Of a stretch of 64,000 nucleotides of DNA, positions 57,213-64,000 are shown piece by piece; position 1 is the first letter of the stretch, and each line of letters starts with the position of its first letter. The notes beneath the pieces were generated by a model. That model had not been told where the DNA came from. It made no database searches and worked only from the letters and a program-made list of their open reading frames with translations. The stretch spans positions 186,001 through 250,000 of the forward strand of contig NZ_LIVZ01000006.1 in the NCBI RefSeq assembly GCF_001905845.1, written 5' to 3'. The translations under genes and the position numbers were made by a program. This stretch comes from Streptomyces sp. TSRI0107 (lineage in GTDB: Bacteria > Actinomycetota > Actinomycetes > Streptomycetales > Streptomycetaceae).

Positions 57213-58508
57213 ATGAGACTCACCCCTCTGCGCGTCGCCCTGCTCGGCTTCGGCTCGGTGGGTTCCGAGGTGGCCCGGCTGCTGGTCTCCCGCCGCGACG
57301 AACTGGCCGCCCGGATCGGCGTACCGGTGGAACTCGCCGGCATCGCCGTCCGCCGCCCCCGCCCGGAGACCCACGGGCTGGACCCCGCCCTGTTCACCCT
57401 CGACCCGGCCCGGCTGGTGGCGCGCGGCGACATCGACGTCGTCGTCGAGCTGATCGGCGGTATCGAACCGGCGAAGTCGCTGCTCACCTCGGGCATGGAG
57501 GCCGGCGCCTCGGTGGTCACGGCGAACAAGGCGCTGATCGCCACGGACGGCACCGAACTCCACGAGATCGCCCACAAACACGGCGTGGACCTGGTCTACG
57601 AGGCCGCGGTCGCGGGCGCCGTACCCCTGCTGCGCCCGCTGCGGGAGTCCCTGGCCGGCGACCGGGTGCACCGGGTGGCCGGCATCGTCAACGGCACCAC
57701 CAACTACGTCCTCGACCGGATGACCACCTCCGGCGGCACCTTCCGCACCGCGCTCGCCGAGGCGCAGCGCCTGGGGTACGCCGAGGCCGACCCCACCGCC
57801 GACGTGGAGGGGCACGACGCCGCCGCGAAGGTGGCGATCCTCGCCCGGCTGGCCTTCGGTACGCGGGTGTCCCTGGACGACGTCCACTGCGAGGGGATCT
57901 CCGCCATCACCCCGGCGGACATCGCCCACGCCGCGGACGAGAACGCGGTGATCAAGCTGCTCGGCGTGGCCGAGCGGACCGACGCCGGAGTGAGCGCGCG
58001 GGTGCTGCCGGCACTGGTGCCCGCGGACCATCCGCTGGCCGCGGTCCGGGGCGCGTACAACGGCATCTTCGTCGAGGCGGAGGCCGCCGGGGAGCTGATG
58101 TTCCACGGCCAGGGCGCGGGCGGCGCGCCGACGGCCAGCGCGGTGCTCGGCGACCTGGTCGCGGTCTGCCGCAACCGGGTGGCGGGCACCACCGAACACC
58201 ACCAGCCGCCGGCCGCCGACCTGCGTCTGGTCCCCATGGACGAGGTCGGTGCCCGGCACTGCCTGAGCATGCTCGTCACCAACCAGCCCGGTGTGCTCTC
58301 CGAGGTGGCCGCGGCGTTCGGCGCGCACGGCGTCTCCCTCGTCACCATCCGCCAGGACGTCCTGGGCGCGGAGGCCACCCTCACGGTCACCACCGACACC
58401 GCGACGGACGCCGCGATCGGCGCGGTGGTGAAGGATCTGCGGTCGCTGGAGCCGGTGCGCGGTCTGAACCGCGGCATCCGAATATTCGGCGCGGGCAGGG
58501 GCCGTTGA
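57213..58508 (+). CDS. hom: Homoserine dehydrogenase
   Basis: A 431-residue NAD(P)-dependent enzyme reducing aspartate semialdehyde to homoserine. The GFGSVGSEV nucleotide loop, VTANKALIATDG, YEAAVAGAVPLLRPLRESL, IVNGTTNYVLDRM and the active-site block DVEGHDAAAKVAILARLAFG are intact. A C-terminal ACT domain (about 355-425, LVTNQPGVLSEVAAAFGAHGVSL) suggests feedback control by an amino acid. A separate housekeeping copy is expected elsewhere. It feeds MetX. Confidence 0.95.
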   Translation: MRLTPLRVALLGFGSVGSEVARLLVSRRDELAARIGVPVELAGIAVRRPRPETHGLDPALFTLDPARLVARGDIDVVVELIGGIEPAKSLLTSGMEAGASVVTANKALIATDGTELHEIAHKHGVDLVYEAAVAGAVPLLRPLRESLAGDRVHRVAGIVNGTTNYVLDRMTTSGGTFRTALAEAQRLGYAEADPTADVEGHDAAAKVAILARLAFGTRVSLDDVHCEGISAITPADIAHAADENAVIKLLGVAERTDAGVSARVLPALVPADHPLAAVRGAYNGIFVEAEAAGELMFHGQGAGGAPTASAVLGDLVAVCRNRVAGTTEHHQPPAADLRLVPMDEVGARHCLSMLVTNQPGVLSEVAAAFGAHGVSLVTIRQDVLGAEATLTVTTDTATDAAIGAVVKDLRSLEPVRGLNRGIRIFGAGRGR

Positions 58509-58510
58509 CC

Positions 58511-59899
58511 ATGCCCGAGACACGGACCGTTCCCGAGCCCGGCGGCGGTGCGCCGCCGGCCGTCCGGGACGGCGGCCGCTGGGTCGGACACTGGGATCCG
58601 GAGTCCCGCTCCTTCTGGGAGGGCGGCGGCCGCCGCACCGCCCGGCGCAACCTGATCTGGTCGGTCGTCGTCGAACATCTGGGCTTCACCGTGTGGACGC
58701 TGTGGAGCGTCGTCGCGGTCGAGCTGTCGGACCGGCGGTTCTCCGCCGACCAGCTGTTCTGGCTGGTCGCCCTGCCCAACCTGGTCGGCGCCGTGCTGCG
58801 GGTGCCGTACACCTTCGCGCCCGCCCGGTTCGGCGGCCGCAACTGGACCGTCGCCAGCACCCTGCTGCTGCTGGTGCCCGCCGTGCTGCTGAGCGCGGCC
58901 GTGGACGATCCGGACACCCCGTACTGGGTGTTCCTGCTCATCGCCGCCACCGCCGGGCTGGGCGGCGGCAACTTCGCCTCCAGCATGGCCAACATCACCC
59001 ACTTCTTCCCCGCCTCCCGGCAGGGCCTCGCGCTCGGCCTGAACGCGGCGGGCGGCAACATCGGGGTCAGCTCCGTGCAGCTCGTGCTGCCGCTGATCAC
59101 CGGGGCCCTGGGGCTCGCCGCCGCCGGACTGTTCTGGGTGCCGCTCATCCTGGTGTCGGCGCTCGGCGCGTTCCTGCGCATGGACAACCTGCGCGCGGCC
59201 CGCCCGGACGAGGGCGGCGCCCGCCGGGCCGCCCGGGATCCGCAGACCTGGCTGGTCTCGCTGCTCTACATCGGCACGTTCGGCTCGTTCATCGGGTACG
59301 CCACGGCGCTCCCGCTGCTGGTGTCGCTGGAGTTCCCGGGCACCGGGGCGGCGTCGTACGTCTTCCTCGGCGCCCTGGTCGGCTCCTGCACCCGGCCGCT
59401 GGGCGGGCTGCTCGCCGACCGGTTCGGCGGCGCCCGGGTGACGGCGTGGAACTTCCTCGCCATGGCGGTGGCGGTACTCGGGGCGCTCGCCGCGCTGCGC
59501 TCCCACCACTACCCGTCCTTCCTCCTCGCCTTCTTCCTCCTGTTCGTGACCGCGGGCCTCGGCAACGGCTCCACGTACCGGATGATCCCGGCGATCTTCC
59601 GCGCGCGGGCGCTGCGGGACGTGCCCGGCGACGACCCGGCGGCGCGGCGGGACGCGCTCGCCCGGGGCCGGCGGGACGGCTCCACGGCCCTCGGCCTGAC
59701 CTCGGCGGTCGGCGCGGCCGGCGGCTTCCTCGTCAACCGCGCGTTCGGCTCCTCCGTGGCCGGTACGGGCGACTCGGGGGCGGCGCTGCTCGCGTTCGCG
59801 GCGTTCTACGGGGTCTGCCTCGCGCTGACCTGGTTCTGCTACCTGCGGCGGAGCTTCGCCGTCGGCCGCGTGCCGAGCCTGGCGGCCGCCGATGTCTGA
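58511..59899 (+). CDS. narK: Nitrate/nitrite transporter (NarK type MFS)
   Basis: A 462-residue, 12-helix MFS nitrate porter. The signature regions are GGGNFASSMANITHFFPASRQGLALGLNAAGGNIGVSSVQLVLPLI in order (nitrate signature 1) and FVTAGLGNGSTYRMIPAIF (signature 2). The substrate Arg in the first signature context is kept. The ATG is 2 bp after the hom stop. Another possible start (TTG 58505) overlaps hom. It takes up nitrate or moves nitrite for the reductase encoded next. Confidence 0.92.
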   Translation: MPETRTVPEPGGGAPPAVRDGGRWVGHWDPESRSFWEGGGRRTARRNLIWSVVVEHLGFTVWTLWSVVAVELSDRRFSADQLFWLVALPNLVGAVLRVPYTFAPARFGGRNWTVASTLLLLVPAVLLSAAVDDPDTPYWVFLLIAATAGLGGGNFASSMANITHFFPASRQGLALGLNAAGGNIGVSSVQLVLPLITGALGLAAAGLFWVPLILVSALGAFLRMDNLRAARPDEGGARRAARDPQTWLVSLLYIGTFGSFIGYATALPLLVSLEFPGTGAASYVFLGALVGSCTRPLGGLLADRFGGARVTAWNFLAMAVAVLGALAALRSHHYPSFLLAFFLLFVTAGLGNGSTYRMIPAIFRARALRDVPGDDPAARRDALARGRRDGSTALGLTSAVGAAGGFLVNRAFGSSVAGTGDSGAALLAFAAFYGVCLALTWFCYLRRSFAVGRVPSLAAADV

Positions 59900-62099
59900 G
59901 TCCTCCGTGCGTGTCCAGGAGTCCACCGTGCATGTCCAGGAGCCCACCGGACCGGAGTCCTCCACGGCACCCGGCACCGTCGCCACCCACTGCCCCTACT
60001 GCGCGCTCCAGTGCGGCATGCTGCTGAGCCGTGACGGCGCCGGCCGGGTGAGCGTCCAGGCCCGGGACTTCCCCACCAACCAGGGCGGGCTGTGCCAGAA
60101 GGGCTGGACCTCCGCCGACCTGCTCACCTCACCCGACCGGCTCACCACTCCGCTGGTCCGCCGCGCCAAGGGCGGTGAACTGGAGCCCGCCACCTGGGAT
60201 GAGGCCCTGGAGCGGGTCGTGCGGGGCATCCGGGACATCCAGCGGCGGGCCGGGCGGGACGCCGTGGCCGTGTTCGGCGGCGGCGGGCTGACCAACGAGA
60301 AGGCCTACCTCCTCGGCAAGTTCGCCCGGGTCGCGCTCGGCACGGCGGCCATCGACTACAACGGCCGCTTCTGCATGTCGTCGGCGGCCGCCGCCGGGCT
60401 CAGGGCGTTCGGGCTGGACCGCGGCATGCCGTTCCCGCTGACCGACGTCGCCGCCGCCGACACGATCCTGCTCGCGGGCGGCAACCCGGCGGAGACCATG
60501 CCGCCGTTCGCCCGGTACCTGAACGAACAGCGGCGGGCCGGCGGCGACCTCGTCGTCGTCGACCCCCGGCGCACCCCCACGGCCGCCCAGGCCACCCTGC
60601 ACCTGCGGCCCGTCCCCGGCACCGACCTGGCGCTGGCCAACGGCCTGCTGCACATCGTGGTCAGCACCGGCCTCCTCGACGAGACGTACGTCGCGCGGCG
60701 CACGAACGGGTTCGACGAGGTGCGGCGGGCCGTCGCCGCGTACTGGCCGGAGCGGGTCGAGCGGATCACCGGGGTGCCGGTCGCCGACCAGTACCGCGCG
60801 GCCCGGCTGCTCGGCGCGGCCCGCCACGCGGTGATCCTCACCGGGCGGGGCGCCGAACAGCACAGCAAGGGCACCGACACCGCCTCCGCGTTCATCAACC
60901 TGGCGCTCGCCCTCGGCCTGCCCGGCACACCCGGCTCCGGCTACGCGTGCCTGACCGGCCAGGGCAACGGGCAGGGCGGACGGGAACACGGCCAGAAAGC
61001 CGACCAGTTGCCGGGGTACCGGCGCATCGACGACCCCGCCGCCCGGCGGCACGTCGCCCGCGTCTGGGGCGTCGACCCGGACGCGCTGCCGGGCGCCGGG
61101 CCGAGCGCGTACGAACTGCTCGACGCGCTCGGCACGCCGGGCGGACCGCAGGGGCTGCTCGTCCTCGGCAGCAACCCGGTGGTGTCCGCCCCCAACGCCC
61201 GGCACGTCGAGCGGCGGCTGCGCGCCCTCGAACTCCTCGTCGTCGCCGACCCGTTGCTCAGCGAGACCGCGGCGCTCGCGGACGTCGTACTGCCGTCGGC
61301 GCAGTGGGCGGAGGAGGACGGCACCATGACCAACCTGGAGGGCCGGGTGCTGCGCCGCCGCCGGCTCCAGCCCCCGCCGCCCGGCGTCCGCACGGACCTG
61401 GCGACCCTCTCCGAACTGGCCCGCCGCCTCGGCCACCCGACCGGCTTCCCCACCGACCCGGCCACCGTCTTCACCGAACTCCGCCGGGCGAGCAACGGCG
61501 GCGCCGCCGACTATTCGGGGATCACGTACGACCGTATCGACCGGCAGAACGGGGTCTTCTGGCCGGCTCCGGCCGGCGAGGACACGCCGGAAGGCGGCGC
61601 CGCGGCCGCGCCCGGCACCGAAGCCCGCGCCCGGAACGGCGTCACCGGCACGCCCCGTGTGTTCCTCGACGCGTTCGCGCACCCGGACGGCCGTGCCCGG
61701 TTCGTGGTGGTGGAGCACCGGCCCGCGGCGGAGGAACCCGACTCGGAGCATCCGCTCCTCCTGACCACCGGACGGATCATGCAGCACTACCAGAGCGGCG
61801 CCCAGACGCGCCGTGTCCCCGCGCTGGCCGAGGCGGCCCCGCGGCCCTTCGTGGAAGTCCACCCCGATCTCGCGCGGCGGCTGGGGATCTCGGCGGGGGA
61901 ACTCGTCCGGGTCGTCAGCCGGCGCGGCAGTGCCGAGGCGGAGGCCCGGCTCACGTCCGCCGTCCGCCCGGACACCGTGTTCATGCCGTTCCACTGGGGC
62001 GGCGCCGGACGGGCCAACTCGCTCGTCGGCGACGCGTTGGACCCGGTCTCGCGGATGCCGGAGTTCAAGGTGAGCGCGGTCCGGCTGGAGCGCATCTGA
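59892..62099 (+). CDS. nasC: Assimilatory nitrate reductase, molybdopterin subunit
   Basis: A 735-residue Mo-bisMGD oxidoreductase of the NasC/NasA group, reducing nitrate to nitrite in the cytoplasm. The [4Fe-4S] ligands are Cys34, Cys37, Cys41 and Cys68 (HCPYCALQCGM, GGLCQKGW). Cys161 in NGRFCMSSA is the likely Mo ligand. The bisMGD blocks GNPAETMPP, DPRRTPTA, GQGNGQGGREHGQKADQLPG and the C-terminal LTTGRIMQHYQSG...PFHWGG are intact. No Tat signal. Start overlaps narK by 8 nt. A 21-bp in-frame duplication lies near the N-terminus. Electron donor is the next gene. Confidence 0.93.
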   Translation: MSESSVRVQESTVHVQEPTGPESSTAPGTVATHCPYCALQCGMLLSRDGAGRVSVQARDFPTNQGGLCQKGWTSADLLTSPDRLTTPLVRRAKGGELEPATWDEALERVVRGIRDIQRRAGRDAVAVFGGGGLTNEKAYLLGKFARVALGTAAIDYNGRFCMSSAAAAGLRAFGLDRGMPFPLTDVAAADTILLAGGNPAETMPPFARYLNEQRRAGGDLVVVDPRRTPTAAQATLHLRPVPGTDLALANGLLHIVVSTGLLDETYVARRTNGFDEVRRAVAAYWPERVERITGVPVADQYRAARLLGAARHAVILTGRGAEQHSKGTDTASAFINLALALGLPGTPGSGYACLTGQGNGQGGREHGQKADQLPGYRRIDDPAARRHVARVWGVDPDALPGAGPSAYELLDALGTPGGPQGLLVLGSNPVVSAPNARHVERRLRALELLVVADPLLSETAALADVVLPSAQWAEEDGTMTNLEGRVLRRRRLQPPPPGVRTDLATLSELARRLGHPTGFPTDPATVFTELRRASNGGAADYSGITYDRIDRQNGVFWPAPAGEDTPEGGAAAAPGTEARARNGVTGTPRVFLDAFAHPDGRARFVVVEHRPAAEEPDSEHPLLLTTGRIMQHYQSGAQTRRVPALAEAAPRPFVEVHPDLARRLGISAGELVRVVSRRGSAEAEARLTSAVRPDTVFMPFHWGGAGRANSLVGDALDPVSRMPEFKVSAVRLERI

Positions 62100-63643
62100 T
62101 GCGGCACGTCGTGATCGTGGGCGCCGGTATGGCGGGGCACCGCGTGGCGGACGAGGTCCGGGCCCGGCGGCCCGGCTGGCGGATCACCCTCGTCGGCGCC
62201 GAACCCCACCGGCCGTACAACCGCGTGCTGTTGACGAATCTGCTGGCGGGCCGCGCGACGGAGGATTCCGTCGAGCTGCCCCGGCAGGACGAGGGGACCG
62301 CCGTCGTGACGGGCGTCCGGGTCACCGCCGTCGACCGGGCCGCGCGGACCGTCACCACCGACGACGGCCGCGTCACCGGCTACGACACGCTGGTCCTGGC
62401 CACCGGCGGGGTCGCCTGGCTGCCGCCGGTCAAGGGCCTGGTCGGCGACAGCGGCCGCCCGCACCCCGGCACCGCCGCGTTCCGCACGCTCGCCGACTGC
62501 CGCCGCATCCTCGGCCTGGCGGAGGCCGCCGTGGCCTCGGCGCCTTCGGGGCGGTCGCCGCGCGCCCTGGTGCTCGGCGGCGGGCTGCTCGGCGTCGAGG
62601 CGGCGCGGGGGCTGGCGCAGCGGGGTCTGGAGGTGCGGGTCCTGCATGCCGCCGACCGCCTGATGGAACGCCAGCTGGACGCGGCGGCCGGGCGGGTCCT
62701 CGGCCGGGCGCTGGACCGGCTGGGCATCGCCGTGGAACTCGGCGCGGCCGTCACCGAGGTGACCGCCGAGGACGGGCGGCTGACCGGTGTGAAGTGCGCC
62801 GACGGGCGGAACATCGCCGGTGATCTGCTCGTCGTCTCGTGCGGTGCCCAGCCCGACACCCGCCTCGCCGAGGCGGCCGGTCTGCCCGTCGGCCGGGGCG
62901 TCGTGGTGGACGACCGGATGCGTACCGCCGATCCGCACGTGTACGCGGTCGGCGACTGCGCCGAGCACCGGGGCACCGTGCACGGCCTGGTGGCGCCCGC
63001 CTGGGAGCAGGCCGCGGTCGCCGCGCAGGCGATCACCCAGGACCCGCGGGGCATGCCGTACCGGGGCTCTCGGATCGTCACCCGCCTGAAGGCGGCCGGC
63101 ATCGACCTCACGGCGATGGGCGAGACCCAGCTCACCGAGGACGACGCGTACAGCGCGGACGAGGGCGCTCCGCCCGAGGTGGTCCGCTTCCTCGACACCC
63201 GGCGCGGCACCTACCAGAAGCTGATCCTGCGCGAGAACCGGGTGACCGGCGCCATCCTGATCGGCGGCAGCACGGGCGCCACGGCCGGCGCCGGCACGGT
63301 CACGGGGCTCTTCGACCGGCAGGCCGAGGCCCCGCTGGACCGGCGGCTGCTGCTGTTCCCCGAGTTCCCCGAACCGGGCGTGGCGGCGGCCGGTGTCGCT
63401 CCCGGCGCGGCCGGGCTGCCCGGCGACGCCGTGGTCTGCCAGTGCAACGCGGTCACCAAGGACGCGATCACGCGGTGCCGGCGGGCCGGTGCCGGGGACG
63501 TCGCCGCGGTCGCCGCCCGGACCCGGGCCACCACCGGCTGCGGCAGCTGCCGCCCGCTCGTGGAGGAACTCCTCGCCCGGCCCGCCGATCCCGCCGTCCC
63601 CTCTGCCGAGGTCCACGGCCACACTCACCGAAAGGAACCCTGA
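62099..63643 (+). CDS. nasB: Nitrate reductase electron-transfer flavoprotein (NasB-like, BFD domain)
   Basis: A 514-residue FAD/NAD(P)H oxidoreductase. The first FAD motif is VIVGAGMAGHRVADE (about 4-18), and an NAD motif ALVLGGGLLGVEAARGL is near 157. FAD-closing VYAVGDCAEHRG follows, and a C-terminal BFD-type [2Fe-2S] domain carries Cys447-x-Cys449 and Cys481-x2-Cys484. This is the domain order of Bacillus NasB and of the N-terminal half of NirB, but the sirohaem nitrite-reductase half is absent. It therefore passes electrons from NAD(P)H to the nitrate reductase. Start and stop overlap (TGATG) on both sides. Confidence 0.88.
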   Translation: MRHVVIVGAGMAGHRVADEVRARRPGWRITLVGAEPHRPYNRVLLTNLLAGRATEDSVELPRQDEGTAVVTGVRVTAVDRAARTVTTDDGRVTGYDTLVLATGGVAWLPPVKGLVGDSGRPHPGTAAFRTLADCRRILGLAEAAVASAPSGRSPRALVLGGGLLGVEAARGLAQRGLEVRVLHAADRLMERQLDAAAGRVLGRALDRLGIAVELGAAVTEVTAEDGRLTGVKCADGRNIAGDLLVVSCGAQPDTRLAEAAGLPVGRGVVVDDRMRTADPHVYAVGDCAEHRGTVHGLVAPAWEQAAVAAQAITQDPRGMPYRGSRIVTRLKAAGIDLTAMGETQLTEDDAYSADEGAPPEVVRFLDTRRGTYQKLILRENRVTGAILIGGSTGATAGAGTVTGLFDRQAEAPLDRRLLLFPEFPEPGVAAAGVAPGAAGLPGDAVVCQCNAVTKDAITRCRRAGAGDVAAVAARTRATTGCGSCRPLVEELLARPADPAVPSAEVHGHTHRKEP

Positions 63644-64000
63644 TGGCCCTTGTCGTGCAGAAGTACGGCGGCTCGTCCGTGGCCGACGCCGAGTCCGTCA
63701 AGCGGGTCGCCCGCCGCGTGGTGGCGGCCCGCGAGAGCGGCGACGACATCGTCGTCGTGGTCTCCGCCATGGGCGACACCACGGACGATCTGCTCACCCT
63801 CGCCGAGGAGGTCGGCGCGGACGGCCACAGCCGCGAGCTGGACATGCTGCTCACCGCGGGCGAGCGGATCTCCATGGCGCTGCTGGCGATGGCCGTCGGC
63901 GACCTCGGGTACGACGCCCGGTCGTTCACCGGCTCGCAGGCCGGCGTCGTCACGGACGCGGAGCACGGCCGGGCGCGCATCACCGAAGTGGCCCCCAAGC
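63643..64000 (+). CDS. lysC: Aspartokinase, N-terminal part (cut by window edge)
   Basis: The first 119 residues of an aspartate kinase, starting MALVVQKYGGSSVADAESVK. The KYGGSSVA nucleotide motif, VVSAMGDTTDDLL, LLTAGERISMALL and SFTGSQAGVVTD are unmistakable. It would phosphorylate aspartate, the first step towards homoserine. The ATG overlaps the nasB stop (TGATG). Regulatory ACT domains lie beyond the window, so feedback resistance cannot be judged. Its place inside this operon points to a pathway-dedicated copy. Confidence 0.95.
   Translation, partial: MALVVQKYGGSSVADAESVKRVARRVVAARESGDDIVVVVSAMGDTTDDLLTLAEEVGADGHSRELDMLLTAGERISMALLAMAVGDLGYDARSFTGSQAGVVTDAEHGRARITEVAPK

Noticed and set aside
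62099..63643. Nitrite reductase NirB
   Set aside because: The N-terminal homology is right, but the protein ends after the BFD domain; the sirohaem/ferredoxin-like half is missing, so an electron-transfer (NasB) role fits better.

Overview
The window is about 64 kb of very GC-rich actinobacterial DNA that reads as the core of a Streptomyces chromosome. The evidence is the extreme G/C bias at third codon positions, GTG/TTG starts, short ATGA/GTGA overlaps, and recognisable Streptomyces genes: the group 2 sigma factor HrdD, a tricorn-type protease, a long penicillin acylase homologue, a fruRKA PTS operon, MscL, FmdB, a CspA-type cold-shock protein and two tRNAs. The species cannot be named from the sequence.

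Left part (1-45 kb) is mostly conserved housekeeping. It holds the start of a TetR gene with a triple operator and divergent tricorn protease. Next comes a three-gene Baeyer-Villiger monooxygenase/hydrolase/dehydrogenase operon with a divergent MerR regulator, then exonuclease III and tRNA-Ala(CGC). A minus-strand run follows: galU, moeA, moaC, mog and a GNAT acetyltransferase. After that come 5-formyl-THF cyclo-ligase, penicillin acylase, a CPA-type antiporter, an MFS protein, FmdB, an MTA-phosphorylase-like enzyme, an SAF/RcpC protein, MscL, LtrA and a P1 (DmpA-like) peptidase. fruR-fruK-fruA, three drug-efflux/regulator pairs (MFS with WYL, MarR and TetR regulators), hrdD, an M6-like metalloprotease and a metallo-beta-lactamase-fold hydrolase complete this part.

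Middle (45.0-49.4 kb) is a small, decayed genomic island in tRNA-Arg(CCU). The 3' part of the tRNA is repeated at 49,394-49,437 (44 nt, one mismatch; 38 nt perfect). Between the copies lie a frameshifted HsdR fragment, an EcsC-like protein, a small GntR repressor with two small partner genes, a truncated Ser/Thr kinase and a Uma2-type nuclease gene. No integrase remains. From 49.4 to 53.3 kb are CspA, two small genes, a YwqG-like protein and long non-coding stretches rich in hairpins.

Right end (53.3-64.0 kb, running off the window) is one tightly packed plus-strand operon: metY-like sulfhydrylase, metX acyltransferase, APC permease, homoserine dehydrogenase, NarK nitrate transporter, molybdopterin nitrate reductase, NasB-like flavoprotein/BFD reductase, aspartokinase. 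It couples the aspartate-to-O-acylhomoserine pathway, plus a gamma-substituting PLP enzyme, to nitrate uptake and reduction to nitrite, with no nitrite reductase in view. From memory of S. coelicolor, this locus (a few genes past hrdD) is where that species carries its CDA lipopeptide cluster, so the operon probably begins strain-specific DNA. It is the best candidate here for an undescribed biosynthetic system.
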